Assembly (NCBI RefSeq): GCF_014645735.1
Contig: NZ_BMMH01000003.1
Span: 124,001-188,000, forward strand
DNA from: Nocardia jinanensis
GTDB taxonomy: Bacteria; Actinomycetota; Actinomycetes; Mycobacteriales; Mycobacteriaceae
DNA length: 64,000 nt
Reading direction: 5' to 3'
Shown piece after piece: positions 27,275-36,356 of the stretch. Position numbers and translations under genes: made by a program. The notes beneath the pieces were generated by a model, which worked only from the letters and a program-made list of their open reading frames with translations, had not been told where the DNA came from and made no database searches. The number at the start of each line of letters is the position of its first letter. The stretch's first letter is position 1.

Positions 27275-28345
27275 GTGACAGACGGATTCGCACCCGTTGC
27301 CCCGCCGGATGCCGAAGCCCGTGCGGCGGCCGAGCAGCGGCAGGCGTCGCTGACCAAACCGCCGGGTTCGCTGGGACGGCTGGAGGACCTGGGCAACTGG
27401 GTAGCCGCCTGTCAGGGCGTATGCCCGCCGAAACAGTTCGAACAGGCGCGGGTGGTGGTGTTCGCCGGTGACCACGGGGTGGCCCGGCACGGTGTATCGG
27501 CCTTTCCCAGCGAGGTCACCGCGCAGATGGTCGCCAATTTCCGGGCGGGCGGGGCCGCGGTGAACGCATTGGCCGGGATCGCCGGTGCCACCGTCCGGGT
27601 GGTGGATATCGCGGTGGACGCCGATACCGATCCGGCGGTGAGCACCCATAAGGTGCGCCGGTCCAGTGGCGCGATCGACCGCGAGGACGCGCTCACGGCC
27701 GACGAGGTCGCCGCCGCGCTCGCCGCGGGTGCGGCGATCGCCGATGAGGAGATCGACAGCGGCGCCGACCTGCTGGTGGCCGGGGATATGGGAATCGGTA
27801 ACACCACACCCGCCACCGCCGTCATCGCCACTCTCGCCGGTATCGAGCCGGTTCGGGCGGTCGGCCGCGGGACCGGCGTCGATGATCACGGCTGGATGCG
27901 CAAGGTCGCCGCCGTCCGGGACGCCATGTGGCGGGCCCGCCCTGTCGCCCGTGACGGTGTCGAACTGTTGCGCGTCGCCGGCGGCGCCGATATCGCCGCG
28001 ATGACCGGATTCCTGGCCCGGGCGGCGGCCCGGCGGACGCCGGTGCTGCTCGACGGGTTGATCGTCACGGCCGCCGCACTGGTCGCCGAGGATCTGGCGG
28101 CGGGAGCGGCGAACTGGTGGGTGGCCGCGCACCGCTCCACCGAGCCCGCGCACGCCGAAGCCCTGACCAAGCTGAAGCTCACCCCGGTACTCGAACTGGA
28201 TATGCGGCTCGGCGAGGGGTCCGGCGCGCTCACCGCGCTGCCCGTACTGCGCGCCGCCGTCGCCGTTCTCGCGGAGATGGCGACCTTCGCCGACGCCGGC
28301 GTCAGCACGGCCGGCGAAGTCGCCGCTGTCGACCTCCAGAAGTGA
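27275..28345 (+). CDS. cobT: Nicotinate-nucleotide-dimethylbenzimidazole phosphoribosyltransferase
   Basis: Activates the lower ligand base by making alpha-ribazole phosphate for cobalamin. 356 residues with [17 protein letters not shown] at the start, [18 protein letters not shown] (the family signature), [13 protein letters not shown] and [18 protein letters not shown]. The catalytic Glu should lie in the C-terminal third; EVAAVDL is the last segment. The GTG at 27275 has GGAAGG upstream; the open frame extends further 5' but without family sequence. Confidence 0.93.
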   Translation: MTDGFAPVAPPDAEARAAAEQRQASLTKPPGSLGRLEDLGNWVAACQGVCPPKQFEQARVVVFAGDHGVARHGVSAFPSEVTAQMVANFRAGGAAVNALAGIAGATVRVVDIAVDADTDPAVSTHKVRRSSGAIDREDALTADEVAAALAAGAAIADEEIDSGADLLVAGDMGIGNTTPATAVIATLAGIEPVRAVGRGTGVDDHGWMRKVAAVRDAMWRARPVARDGVELLRVAGGADIAAMTGFLARAAARRTPVLLDGLIVTAAALVAEDLAAGAANWWVAAHRSTEPAHAEALTKLKLTPVLELDMRLGEGSGALTALPVLRAAVAVLAEMATFADAGVSTAGEVAAVDLQK

Positions 28346-28367
28346 CCGGCGCGATGAGACGCGAGCG

Positions 28368-29123
28368 ATGATGCCGGCGCCCCTTCGTATCACCTTCTCC
28401 TGGCTCACGGTACTGCCGGTCCGCGGCCCGAGCGAGGTGGACCGCCGCGCGGCCGGAAGAGCCATCGCACTGGCCCCGCTCGCCGGAGCCGCGCTCGGTC
28501 TCGTCGCGGCGGCGGCGCTCTGGGTACTGCACCCCGCGGGTATCGCCGCCGGGTTCGTCGCGGTCGCAGTACTGGCACTGCTGACCCGGGGTATGCATCT
28601 GGACGGCCTGGCCGACACATTCGACGGGCTCGGAGTATACGGGTCGCCCGAACGTGCTCGCGAGGTCATGAAAAGCGGTGGTGCGGGGCCGTTCGGAGTG
28701 GCCGCGATCGTCCTGGCCGCCGGGGTCCAGGCCGGCGCGTTCACCACGCTGGCGGCCACCGGGCACTGGGCGGCGGTCGTCACAGCGGTGGGGCTCGGGC
28801 GGGTCGCGGTGGTCGTGGCCTGCCGCCGCGGAATCGAACCCGCGCCGGACACCTGGTTCGGTTCGATGGTCGCCGGAACCCAATCCCGGCCCGCCGTATT
28901 CGGCTGGATGGCGGCGGCCTTGGTGATAGCGGTTTTCGCGATACCGGAACTTCCGTGGGCCGGACCGCTGGTCGCGCTGGTGGCGATCGCCGCCGCCGTG
29001 CGCCTGGTCGACCACGGCGTCCGCCGGATCGGCGGGCTCTCCGGCGACCTGCTCGGCGCGGCAGTGGAACTCACCACCGCGTCGGCCGCGCTGGGATTCG
29101 CGGTCGCCGCCGGCTCCGTCTGA
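28368..29123 (+). CDS. cobS: Adenosylcobinamide-GDP ribazoletransferase (cobalamin synthase)
   Basis: Joins adenosylcobinamide-GDP with alpha-ribazole in the membrane, the final assembly step. 251 residues, five to six hydrophobic helices, and the family motif RGMHLDGLADTFDGLG with MKSGGAGPFGVAAIVL. It lies 22 bp after cobT. Two adjacent ATG codons are possible starts (28368 and 28371). Confidence 0.93.
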   Translation: MMPAPLRITFSWLTVLPVRGPSEVDRRAAGRAIALAPLAGAALGLVAAAALWVLHPAGIAAGFVAVAVLALLTRGMHLDGLADTFDGLGVYGSPERAREVMKSGGAGPFGVAAIVLAAGVQAGAFTTLAATGHWAAVVTAVGLGRVAVVVACRRGIEPAPDTWFGSMVAGTQSRPAVFGWMAAALVIAVFAIPELPWAGPLVALVAIAAAVRLVDHGVRRIGGLSGDLLGAAVELTTASAALGFAVAAGSV

Positions 29124-29232
29124 GTCGGAAAACCTCTGTCTGGGCCACAAAACCCGGCCCGTCTGATGTCACCCGGCTCAATATTGCGAACGCAGCGTCT
29201 CACCGATCCGGTACTCCCCATAAGGTGGAGGT

Positions 29233-29946
29233 ATGTCAGCCGAGCGCCTCTATTTCCGTCAACTCCTGGCCGGCCGGGATTTCGCCGTGGGAGATCCGAT
29301 TGCCACGCAGATGCGCAATTTTGCCTATCTGGTCGGTGACCGGGACACCGGTGAATGCGTCGTCGTCGATCCGGCCTACGTGGCCGGCGATCTGGCCGAT
29401 ATCGCCGAGAACGACGGACTGAAACTGTCCGGGGTACTGGTCACTCACCATCATCCGGACCATATCGGCGGCACCATGATGGGTTTCACCCTGCGCGGGG
29501 TCCGGGAGTTGCTCGAGCAGACCACCGTCCCTGTGCATGTGAACGACCAGGAGAAGACCTGGGTGGCCGATGTCACCGGCATCGCCCCGAGCGAACTCAC
29601 CGGCCACGGGCACGGCGACACACTGAGCGTAGGCGCGTTCGATATCGAATTCCTGCACACCCCGGGCCACACTCCCGGTAGCCAGTGCTTCCTGGTCGAC
29701 GACAAACTCATCGCCGGTGACACGCTGTTCATCGACGGCTGCGGGCGCACCGATTTCCCGGGCGGCGACTCCGACACCATGTTCCGCAGCCTGCGCTACC
29801 TGGCGGATATGCCGATCAACCCCGAGGTCTACCCCGGGCACTGGTACTCCCAGGACCCGCACGCCGCGCTGGACTCGATCCGCGACCACAACTACGTGCT
29901 GCGCCCACAGTCGCTCGGCGAATGGCACGCCCTCATGCCGGGCTGA
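29233..29946 (+). CDS. MBL-fold metallo-hydrolase (glyoxalase II-like)
   Basis: A 237-residue metallo-beta-lactamase-fold hydrolase, probably binding two metals. The core is VTHHHPDHIGG (residues about 74-84), then LHTPGHTPGSQCFLVD, AGDTLFIDGCGRTDF and VYPGHWYSQDPHA, which supply the usual His and Asp ligands. It resembles type II glyoxalases and ETHE1-like persulfide dioxygenases. The ATG follows GGAGGT directly; TAAGGT just before it might also serve as a -10. Not obviously tied to cobalamin. Confidence 0.88.
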   Translation: MSAERLYFRQLLAGRDFAVGDPIATQMRNFAYLVGDRDTGECVVVDPAYVAGDLADIAENDGLKLSGVLVTHHHPDHIGGTMMGFTLRGVRELLEQTTVPVHVNDQEKTWVADVTGIAPSELTGHGHGDTLSVGAFDIEFLHTPGHTPGSQCFLVDDKLIAGDTLFIDGCGRTDFPGGDSDTMFRSLRYLADMPINPEVYPGHWYSQDPHAALDSIRDHNYVLRPQSLGEWHALMPG

Positions 29947-29987
29947 TCTGCGCCTGCCGATGGCCAACCGGAGAAGGCGATCCGCGG

Positions 29988-30102
29988 TCGGGGCCCGCCC
30001 CGGTTCTGGAGCGACAGAGCGAAGGAGCGCAGCGACTGAGCGCCGGAGTGAAGAACCGGGGTTAATAGGGCCCCGACCCGCCCCGCCGAAGGCGGGGCCG
30101 AT
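29988..30102 (-). repeat. 3'-end repeat, copy 4
   Basis: Reverse-oriented copy that starts 11 nt after the ilvE stop on the minus strand, with hairpin GGCCCCGCC-TTCG-GGCGGGGC, then GGGGCCCTATTAACCCCGG and CCAGAACCGGGGCGGGCCCC. It fills the gap between the MBL gene and ilvE. Confidence 0.8.
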
Positions 30103-30110
30103 AAACACAG

Positions 30111-31211
30111 TCAGAGCACCCGCATCCACTGGTGCACATCGGCGAAGGTGCCCCGCTGGATACCGGTGAGCGTGTCACGCAGCGCCATGGTCACCTCGCC
30201 GGGTTCTCCACCACCGATGGAGAATTCCCCGTCGGGCCCGAACACCGAGCCGACCGGGGTGATCACCGCCGCGGTACCGCAGGCGAAAACCTCGGTGATC
30301 TCACCGGATTCCGCGCCCGCCCGCCACTCCTCGACGGAGATCTTGCGCTCGGTCACCGGATAGCCGGAGTCCGCGGCCAGGGTCAGCAGCGAATCCCGGG
30401 TGATCCCCGGGAGCAGCGACCCGGACAGCGCCGGGGTCACCAGCCGGGCATCCGACCCCGACCCGTAGACGAAGAACAGGTTGTTGGTGCCCATTTCCTC
30501 GACGTAGCGGCGTTCGACGGCATCCAGCCACACCACCTGATCGCAGCCCTTGGCGGTGGCCTCGGCCTGGGCCAGCAGCGAGGCCGCGTAGTTACCGGCC
30601 ACTTTGGCCTCGCCGGTGCCGCCGGGCGCCGCCCGCACGTACTCGGTCGACAGCCACACCCGCACCGGTTTCACCCCGCGCGGGAAGTAGGCCCCGGCCG
30701 GGGAACCCAGCAGCAGGTATTTGTAAGCGGAGGCGGGTTTGACGCCCAGTCCCGATTCGGTGGCGAACATGAACGGCCGCAGATACAGCGACTCCTCACC
30801 ACCGGCCGCGGGAACCCAGTCCGAATCGACCTCCAGCAGCTGACGCACCGATTCGATGAACAGTTCCTCGGGGAGTTCGGCCATCGCCATCCGGCGCGCC
30901 GACCGGCGGAACCGGGCCGCGTTCGCGTCGATCCGGAAACAGGCGACCTGCCCGTCCGGCTGGCGGTACGCCTTGAGTCCTTCGAAAATGGCCTGGCCGT
31001 AGTGGAACACCATGGTGGCCGGATCCAGGGTCAGCGCACCATAGGGTTCCACGACCGCGTTGGTCCAGCCGTCGGCCTCGGTGTAATCGATGGTGACCAT
31101 ATGGTCGGTGAAATAGCGGCCGAAACCGGGCGCCGACAGAATCTCCTGTACCCGCTGCGCCGGGGTGGGCGCAGGATGAGGGATACGGGCGAACTGTGCA
31201 GCAGCGGTCAT
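30111..31211 (-). CDS. ilvE: Branched-chain amino-acid aminotransferase
   Basis: PLP enzyme that makes leucine, isoleucine and valine from their keto acids. 366 residues with fold-type IV sequence: [20 protein letters not shown] near the N-terminus, [16 protein letters not shown] (the catalytic Lys is in KVAGNY), [19 protein letters not shown] and [15 protein letters not shown] 31211 is chosen because TAGACT lies exactly 7 nt upstream; a longer start at 31292 adds 27 irrelevant residues. Confidence 0.94.
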   Translation of the reverse strand: MTAAAQFARIPHPAPTPAQRVQEILSAPGFGRYFTDHMVTIDYTEADGWTNAVVEPYGALTLDPATMVFHYGQAIFEGLKAYRQPDGQVACFRIDANAARFRRSARRMAMAELPEELFIESVRQLLEVDSDWVPAAGGEESLYLRPFMFATESGLGVKPASAYKYLLLGSPAGAYFPRGVKPVRVWLSTEYVRAAPGGTGEAKVAGNYAASLLAQAEATAKGCDQVVWLDAVERRYVEEMGTNNLFFVYGSGSDARLVTPALSGSLLPGITRDSLLTLAADSGYPVTERKISVEEWRAGAESGEITEVFACGTAAVITPVGSVFGPDGEFSIGGGEPGEVTMALRDTLTGIQRGTFADVHQWMRVL

Positions 31212-31218
31212 GACCAGC

Positions 31219-31224
31219 AGTCTA
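31219..31224 (-). promoter_or_regulatory. -10 hexamer TAGACT, leaderless promoter of ilvE
   Basis: TAGACT, 7 nt (GCTGGTC), ATG at 31211. The same hexamer and spacing occur at oxyR. Confidence 0.6.
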
Positions 31225-31325
31225 TGTCCTGGGCCCGCGCCGAATCCGGAGTGGTCCGTTCCGCACGCCCGCCCGGCCCTCGTCGGCCGCACCGGGGCCG
31301 GTCACGGTGGACCGCGTCCACCGTC

Positions 31326-32420
31326 TCAGCTGGTTCGTGCCTCGACGAACGGGGGACGGACCACCGTGCAGCGCAACGACCGGCCGCGCACGTTCACCGA
31401 CACCTCGGTGCCGGCCTTCACCGCCGGATCCAGCAGCGCCAGCGCGATCCCGATCTGCCGGGTCGGCGAGAAAGTACCGGAGGTGGTCACACCGACCTTC
31501 TCGCCGTCGACGAGTACGTCCTGGTTCTCCCGCGGGATCCCGCGGTCGAGCGCCTCCAGGCCGAGCAGGGTCCGGCGCGGACCGGCAGCCCGTTCGCCTT
31601 CGAGCGCGGCCTTGCCCCAGAAATCCGATTTGGCCCAGCCCACCGCCCACGAGGCGCGAGCCTGCACCGGCGTGATCTCCGCGGACAGTTCGTGTCCGTG
31701 CAGCGGATAACCCATCTCGGTGCGCAGGGTGTCGCGGGCGCCGAGCCCGGCGACCGCACCAGCGGCGGCCCGCACCTGGTCCACCAACGCCCGGAACAGG
31801 GCCTCGGCGCCGTCCCATCGCGGGAGCAGCTCGAAGCCGTGTTCACCGGTGTAACCGGTCCGGCACACCCGCACCGGCTGTCCCGACCATTCGGAGTCCG
31901 CGAACGCCATGTAGGACAGGTCGACCGGCAGCCCGAGTGCCGTGAGGACCTCGGCCGACCGTGGGCCCTGCACGGCGAAGACGCCGTAATCGCGGTGTTC
32001 CCCGGTGACCGTGATCGCCGGCGGCGCGGCCGCGGCCAGTTTCCGCACCACTTCGGCGGTATTGGCGGCATTCGGCACCAGGAAGATCTCGTCGTCGCGC
32101 ACGAAGTAAGCGATGAGGTCGTCGACCACGCCGCCGTCGGCGGTGCAGCACAGGGTGTACTGCGCGCGGCCGGGCCCGATCCGTCCCAGATCGTTGGTCA
32201 GCGCGGAGTTCACGAAATCGGCCGCGCCCGCACCGCGCACGGTCGCCTTACCCAGATGACTGACGTCGAACAGTCCCACCGATTCCCGTACCGCGGTGTG
32301 CTCGGCGACCGTCCCCGCGTACGAGACCGGCATCTCCCAGCCGCCGAACGGCGCGAATTTCGCTCCGAGTTCGACGTGTACTCCGTGGACAGGGCCCTGT
32401 TGCAGCTCGGCGTCGTTCAC
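31326..32420 (-). CDS. gcvT: Aminomethyltransferase (glycine cleavage system T protein)
   Basis: Transfers the methylene group from the lipoylated H protein to tetrahydrofolate. 364 residues with [17 protein letters not shown] near the start, [22 protein letters not shown] and [18 protein letters not shown], all T-protein signatures. Other gcv genes are not in the window, but lipB and lipA (lipoate supply) are. The GTG has TAAGCT 6 nt upstream and no ribosome site, suggesting leaderless expression. Confidence 0.94.
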   Translation of the reverse strand: MNDAELQQGPVHGVHVELGAKFAPFGGWEMPVSYAGTVAEHTAVRESVGLFDVSHLGKATVRGAGAADFVNSALTNDLGRIGPGRAQYTLCCTADGGVVDDLIAYFVRDDEIFLVPNAANTAEVVRKLAAAAPPAITVTGEHRDYGVFAVQGPRSAEVLTALGLPVDLSYMAFADSEWSGQPVRVCRTGYTGEHGFELLPRWDGAEALFRALVDQVRAAAGAVAGLGARDTLRTEMGYPLHGHELSAEITPVQARASWAVGWAKSDFWGKAALEGERAAGPRRTLLGLEALDRGIPRENQDVLVDGEKVGVTTSGTFSPTRQIGIALALLDPAVKAGTEVSVNVRGRSLRCTVVRPPFVEARTS

Positions 32421-32426
32421 CCGGCG

Positions 32427-32432
32427 AGCTTA
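32427..32432 (-). promoter_or_regulatory. -10 hexamer TAAGCT of gcvT
   Basis: TAAGCT, 6 nt, GTG 32420. Confidence 0.5.
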
Positions 32433-32505
32433 TCCCGGCGCTCGCGGGGATCGGTTCCCCACCGCGCCGGGCCCGGCCACCGACGGCACCGGGCCGGTGG
32501 GGTCG

Positions 32506-33117
32506 TCAGGCCTCGAACCACATGGGGATCAGCGTCGGGCCGTCCTCCGGCAGTGTGTGGGTCTCGCCCGTACGTACGAACCCCTGCCGTGTGTAGAGCC
32601 GCGACGAACGTTCGGTACTCGCCTCCAGATACGCCGGGATCCCCGCGGCACTGAACCGCCGGGTCCGCTCGGTGAGGATGGCCGCGCCCGCACCCCGGCC
32701 CCGATATTCGGGCACGGTGGTGATCAGTTCCAGATAGCTGTGCGGAAACCTGCGCGGATGTTCGCGGGCCAGTAGTTCGAACACGTAGGCGGAGCGCTGC
32801 AGGGGACGCAGCTCGGGCGCCCGATCCGCGTGCCCGCGGGCGGTGGCGGCATCGGCGAGCAGGCGCTCGGCCGAGGTGAGGTTCTGCCAGATCGATATCG
32901 CCCAGATCTCACCGTCACCGCCGGCCACCCAGATCTCGTCCTCGCGCAGAGCCTTGTCGATGATCTGCGGAGCCCATTCGTCGAGGAACTGATCCATGGG
33001 GTAATCGCGCAGTATCCACTCGGTGACCGCCTCGTCCGGCGTCGCCTTCCGGAAGGCCTTCGTCAGCGGTTCGAGGTCACTCGCCCCAGCCCGCCGCACG
33101 GTCAATTCCGTACCCAT
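32506..33117 (-). CDS. GNAT-family N-acetyltransferase
   Basis: A 203-residue acetyltransferase. The acetyl-CoA binding block is PEYRGRGAGAAILTERTRR (the Q/RxxGxG/A motif), followed by AYLEASTERSSRLYTRQGF, a typical beta5-alpha4 region. The N-terminal half holds a helical segment rather than a second GNAT domain. Substrate unknown. ATG 33117 has AGGAGG only 4 nt upstream, short but better than the alternative 48 nt further 5'. Divergent from the zinc-knuckle TetR gene across 99 bp, so possibly its target. Confidence 0.87.
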   Translation of the reverse strand: MGTELTVRRAGASDLEPLTKAFRKATPDEAVTEWILRDYPMDQFLDEWAPQIIDKALREDEIWVAGGDGEIWAISIWQNLTSAERLLADAATARGHADRAPELRPLQRSAYVFELLAREHPRRFPHSYLELITTVPEYRGRGAGAAILTERTRRFSAAGIPAYLEASTERSSRLYTRQGFVRTGETHTLPEDGPTLIPMWFEA

Positions 33118-33216
33118 ACCGCCTCCTGTGAATGGTGTTCCTACCAGCGAATCTATGTGGCTCATCAGCGGAAAACCACTATTTCGTCACGGTATTTCGT
33201 GTGATGGAATTACGCG
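33118..33216. promoter_or_regulatory. Divergent GNAT / TetR intergenic region
   Basis: The only notable sequence is a direct repeat ATTTCGT at 33181-33187 and 33194-33200, 13 bp apart, which could be part of a TetR operator. Weak. Confidence 0.3.
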
Positions 33217-34005
33217 GTGACAGCGTGTGCGATCTGCGGTGGAGTTCTCCGGCAACCCGACCGGGGCAGGCGGCGGCGGTACTGTTCGCGCTCCTGCCAG
33301 GCCCGCGCCTATCGGGCCCGGCGCCGGACACCGGCCGCCACGCCGCGGCCCCGGCCGCACCGGTTGTCCGCGCTCGCGATCACCAGCGCGGCGGTGGCAC
33401 TGGCCGACCGCGCGGGCACCGAGGGCCTCACCATGCGCCGTCTCGCCGGCGAACTGGGCGTGGCCACCGCCGCGCTGTACCGGTACTTCGACGATCGGGA
33501 ACAGCTACTCGTCGCGATGACCGATCTCGTACTCGCCGAAACACCGCCCCCGCCGCCGGATCTGGTCGGCTGGCGGGCCCGCATCAGATACGAGGCGCAG
33601 CAGGAATGGCAGATCTACCGGCGCCATCCGTGGATCCTCACGGTGCTGGCACGGTTGCGCCCACCGCTGGGTCCCGCCCTGTTCGACACCCTGGACCGAA
33701 CGCTGAGCGCGCTCGACGAACTGGACCTGTCCAGAACACAGCTGATCTCGGCGTACCTGAGTTACTCCGCACTCGTGCAGGGACTCGCCCTGGTGTGGAC
33801 CGCCGAACGTTCCGACCGGATCGGCGGTCCGGAATCGGCGGCGCCGACCGAACTGGCGGCACTCGTCGCCGCACGCCCGGCCCTGGACAAGGCATTCGGG
33901 CCGACGGGCCCGAGACTCGACCTCGATTTCGACCGACTGCTCACCGATGCGGTGGACATGCTGCTCGAAGGCGTCGCGGTACGGCATGCGGGGTCCACCG
34001 AATAG
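33217..34005 (+). CDS. TetR-family regulator with N-terminal CxxC...CxxxC motif
   Basis: A 262-residue regulator. Before the HTH there is a short Cys-rich head (Cys4, Cys7, Cys23, Cys27: CAICGG then YCSRSC) followed by Arg-rich QARAYRARRR, a zinc-knuckle-like element. The TetR HTH follows (TMRRLAGELGVATAALYRYF), then a helical ligand domain of TetR_C type with LDELDLSRTQLISAYLSYSA. It ends 9 bp before the pepA start; the pepA -10 hexamer covers its own TAG. The effector is unknown; neighbours are pepA and a GNAT enzyme. Confidence 0.86.
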   Translation: MTACAICGGVLRQPDRGRRRRYCSRSCQARAYRARRRTPAATPRPRPHRLSALAITSAAVALADRAGTEGLTMRRLAGELGVATAALYRYFDDREQLLVAMTDLVLAETPPPPPDLVGWRARIRYEAQQEWQIYRRHPWILTVLARLRPPLGPALFDTLDRTLSALDELDLSRTQLISAYLSYSALVQGLALVWTAERSDRIGGPESAAPTELAALVAARPALDKAFGPTGPRLDLDFDRLLTDAVDMLLEGVAVRHAGSTE

Positions 34006-34008
34006 CCT
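34003..34008 (+). promoter_or_regulatory. -10 hexamer TAGCCT of pepA, overlapping the TetR stop codon
   Basis: TAGCCT, 6 nt, ATG 34015. The first three bases are the TAG stop of the upstream regulator gene. Confidence 0.5.
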
Positions 34009-34014
34009 GGGACC

Positions 34015-35526
34015 ATGACCGCAGTCGCAGATCGTCCGCTCGGACCGGAATTGGCACGTACTCAGACCATCGAACCCGGCACCGATGTCCTCGTCATCGG
34101 CCTGGCCACCACCGATGACGGTCCCGTCCTCGTACCCGGGGACCTCTTCGGCGATGTGCTCGACACCGACTTGCGCACCCGGCTGCTCGACCAGTTGACG
34201 GCCGTCGGTGCGACCGGCAAGGCCGAACAGCTCGTCCGGATTCCCGCCCCCACCGGCCTGGACAACGCCGCGAGCGTGCTGGCCGTCGGGCTCGGCAGCG
34301 CCCCGGATATCGATGCCGAGCAGATCCGCCGCAGTGCCGGCGTGGCCGCGCGTGCCCTGACCGGGGTCGCGCGTGCGGTCACCACCCTGTCCGGTCTGGA
34401 CATCGGTGCCGCGGTGGAGGGTTTCTACCTCGGCGCGTACTCGTTCACTGCTTTCCGCTCCACGAAATCCGCGCCGAAGCCGGAGGCCGCACCGCTGGCC
34501 CGGGTCGAACTACTCGTCCCGGAACCGGATTTCGGCGGCGACGCGCTGCTGCGCGCCCAGCTCACCGCCGAGGCCGTGGCCACCGCCCGCGATTTCGTGA
34601 ACACCCCACCGAGCCACCTGTACCCTGCGGAATTCGCGCGCCGGACCGCGCTGCTGGCCGAGGGCGCCGGCCTCGAGGTCGAGGTCCTCGACGAGAAAGC
34701 TTTGGAAGCGGGCGGCTTCGGCGGCGTGCTGGGGGTCGGCAAGGGGTCCTCGCGCCCGCCGCGCCTGGTCCGGCTCACCTACCGGGGCGGTGACAAGAAG
34801 GTCGCGCTGGTCGGTAAAGGCATCACCTTCGACACCGGCGGTATCTCCATCAAGCCGGCCGCGAACATGGAGAACATGACCTCGGATATGGCAGGTGCCG
34901 CCGCGGTCGTGGCGACCACCCTGCTCGCCGCCCGGCTGAGCCTGCCGGTCACCGTGATCGCGACCGTGCCGATGGCGGAGAACATGCCGTCGAGTACCGC
35001 ACAGCGGCCGGGCGATGTGCTCACCCAGTACGGCGGCACCACCATCGAGGTCACCAATACCGATGCCGAGGGCCGGCTCATCCTGGCCGACGCCATGGTC
35101 CGCGCCGGCGAGGACGACCCGAGCTACCTGATCGACGTCGCCACTCTCACCGGCGCCCAGATAGTGGCGCTGGGGACCCGCACCCCGGGTGTGATGGGCA
35201 CCGACGAGTTCCGCGACCGGGTCGCCCGGATCTCCCGGGAGGTCGGCGAAAACGGCTGGCCGATGCCGCTGCCCAAGGAACTGCGCGCCGATCTGGACTC
35301 CAAGGTCGCCGATATGGTCAATGCCTCCGCGCACCGATGGGGCGGCATGCTGCTGGCCGGCACCTATCTGAAGGAGTTCGTCCCGGCCGGTGTCGAATGG
35401 GCTCATATCGATATCGCGGGTCCCGCCTACAACACGAGCGGACCGTTCGGCTACATCGGCAAGGGCGGCACCGGAGTTCCGGTCCGCACCCTCATCGCCG
35501 TGCTGGAGGATATCGCCGCCGAATAG
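34015..35526 (+). CDS. pepA: Leucyl aminopeptidase (M17 family)
   Basis: Releases N-terminal amino acids from peptides in the cytosol; hexameric with two metal ions. 503 residues. The signatures are [19 protein letters not shown] (metal ligands Lys and Asp), [13 protein letters not shown] (family motif), and the Arg/Lys catalytic pair in [11 protein letters not shown] and the following helix. An N-terminal macro-like domain precedes it. Homologue of Rv2213, again in syntenic position. Confidence 0.94.
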   Translation: MTAVADRPLGPELARTQTIEPGTDVLVIGLATTDDGPVLVPGDLFGDVLDTDLRTRLLDQLTAVGATGKAEQLVRIPAPTGLDNAASVLAVGLGSAPDIDAEQIRRSAGVAARALTGVARAVTTLSGLDIGAAVEGFYLGAYSFTAFRSTKSAPKPEAAPLARVELLVPEPDFGGDALLRAQLTAEAVATARDFVNTPPSHLYPAEFARRTALLAEGAGLEVEVLDEKALEAGGFGGVLGVGKGSSRPPRLVRLTYRGGDKKVALVGKGITFDTGGISIKPAANMENMTSDMAGAAAVVATTLLAARLSLPVTVIATVPMAENMPSSTAQRPGDVLTQYGGTTIEVTNTDAEGRLILADAMVRAGEDDPSYLIDVATLTGAQIVALGTRTPGVMGTDEFRDRVARISREVGENGWPMPLPKELRADLDSKVADMVNASAHRWGGMLLAGTYLKEFVPAGVEWAHIDIAGPAYNTSGPFGYIGKGGTGVPVRTLIAVLEDIAAE

Positions 35527-35747
35527 CGCCCCGTATGTGGTTTGCCGGGCGGCCTTCCGGACGCACAGCAAATACGACGAGCAGCCGAGGGTCGCGCGGT
35601 CACCCGAGCGTGGCGGCGCGACCCCTCGTACGGCCCCGGGCCCGGGGCGGTCCGGGCCGGGCAACCACCTTCCCCCACGCCGGCCCCGCACCGACGATCA
35701 GCGACCGGGTTCGGCGAAGCGCCCGCACGGTCGTCGGCGGTGTGTCC

Positions 35748-36101
35748 TCACTGCTCGTCGAGCTCGCGCGCGGCGGCGCGTTTGCGCTCGATCCGCCGGC
35801 GCGCATCGTAATCGCGCATACGCTGCGGATATCCGGTCCGGTCGACGTCGTACACCGGAATCCTCAGGTCCCGGGCGAGGCGGCGGGCGCCGCGTTCACC
35901 CACGATCCGCCGGGTCCATTCACCATCCGCGGCAACCAACACCACCGTGACATCGGTCACAGTAGTTTTGGGCTCGACGAAACCCTCCACCCCCGTATGT
36001 GTGCGCACCCACTCCCGCAGGTAGCGGGCTTCTGCGCCCTGACCGCCGGAAACGCCCCTGCGCCCGGACCCGGCACGACGGATACGGTCCAGCAAACCCA
36101 T
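35748..36101 (-). CDS. Conserved actinobacterial protein of unknown function
   Basis: A 117-residue soluble protein: MGLLDRIRRAG start, a helix YLREWVRTHTGVEGFVEPK, three strands (VTDVTVVLVAADGEW, RRIVGERGARRLARDL, IPVYDVDRTGYPQRM) and an Arg/Glu-rich C-terminal helix. I do not recognise a function. ATG 36101 has AGGAGG 9 nt upstream, so an earlier start (36239) is rejected. It stands alone between pepA and sucB, divergent from sucB. Confidence 0.75.
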   Translation of the reverse strand: MGLLDRIRRAGSGRRGVSGGQGAEARYLREWVRTHTGVEGFVEPKTTVTDVTVVLVAADGEWTRRIVGERGARRLARDLRIPVYDVDRTGYPQRMRDYDARRRIERKRAAARELDEQ

Positions 36102-36356
36102 TGCCGCCGACCTCCTGTTCGCCACTCGAATCCCGCCACATTCGGCGGTGATTCCATGGTGCCAGCTACCAAAATTGGATGCCCTCCGGTAAACGCGGCG
36201 CGCGGCGAATGCAAGGATGGTGGACGGAACAACAACCACACGGATCTCCGGCGCCGCGCAGAATGAACGCCGGCTGGAATACCGCCGCGACCCGCGGCAG
36301 GATCCACCGGAACGAACTGTTGTAGACCCGTCGAGCAGTTAGAGGAGTCAACGGAC

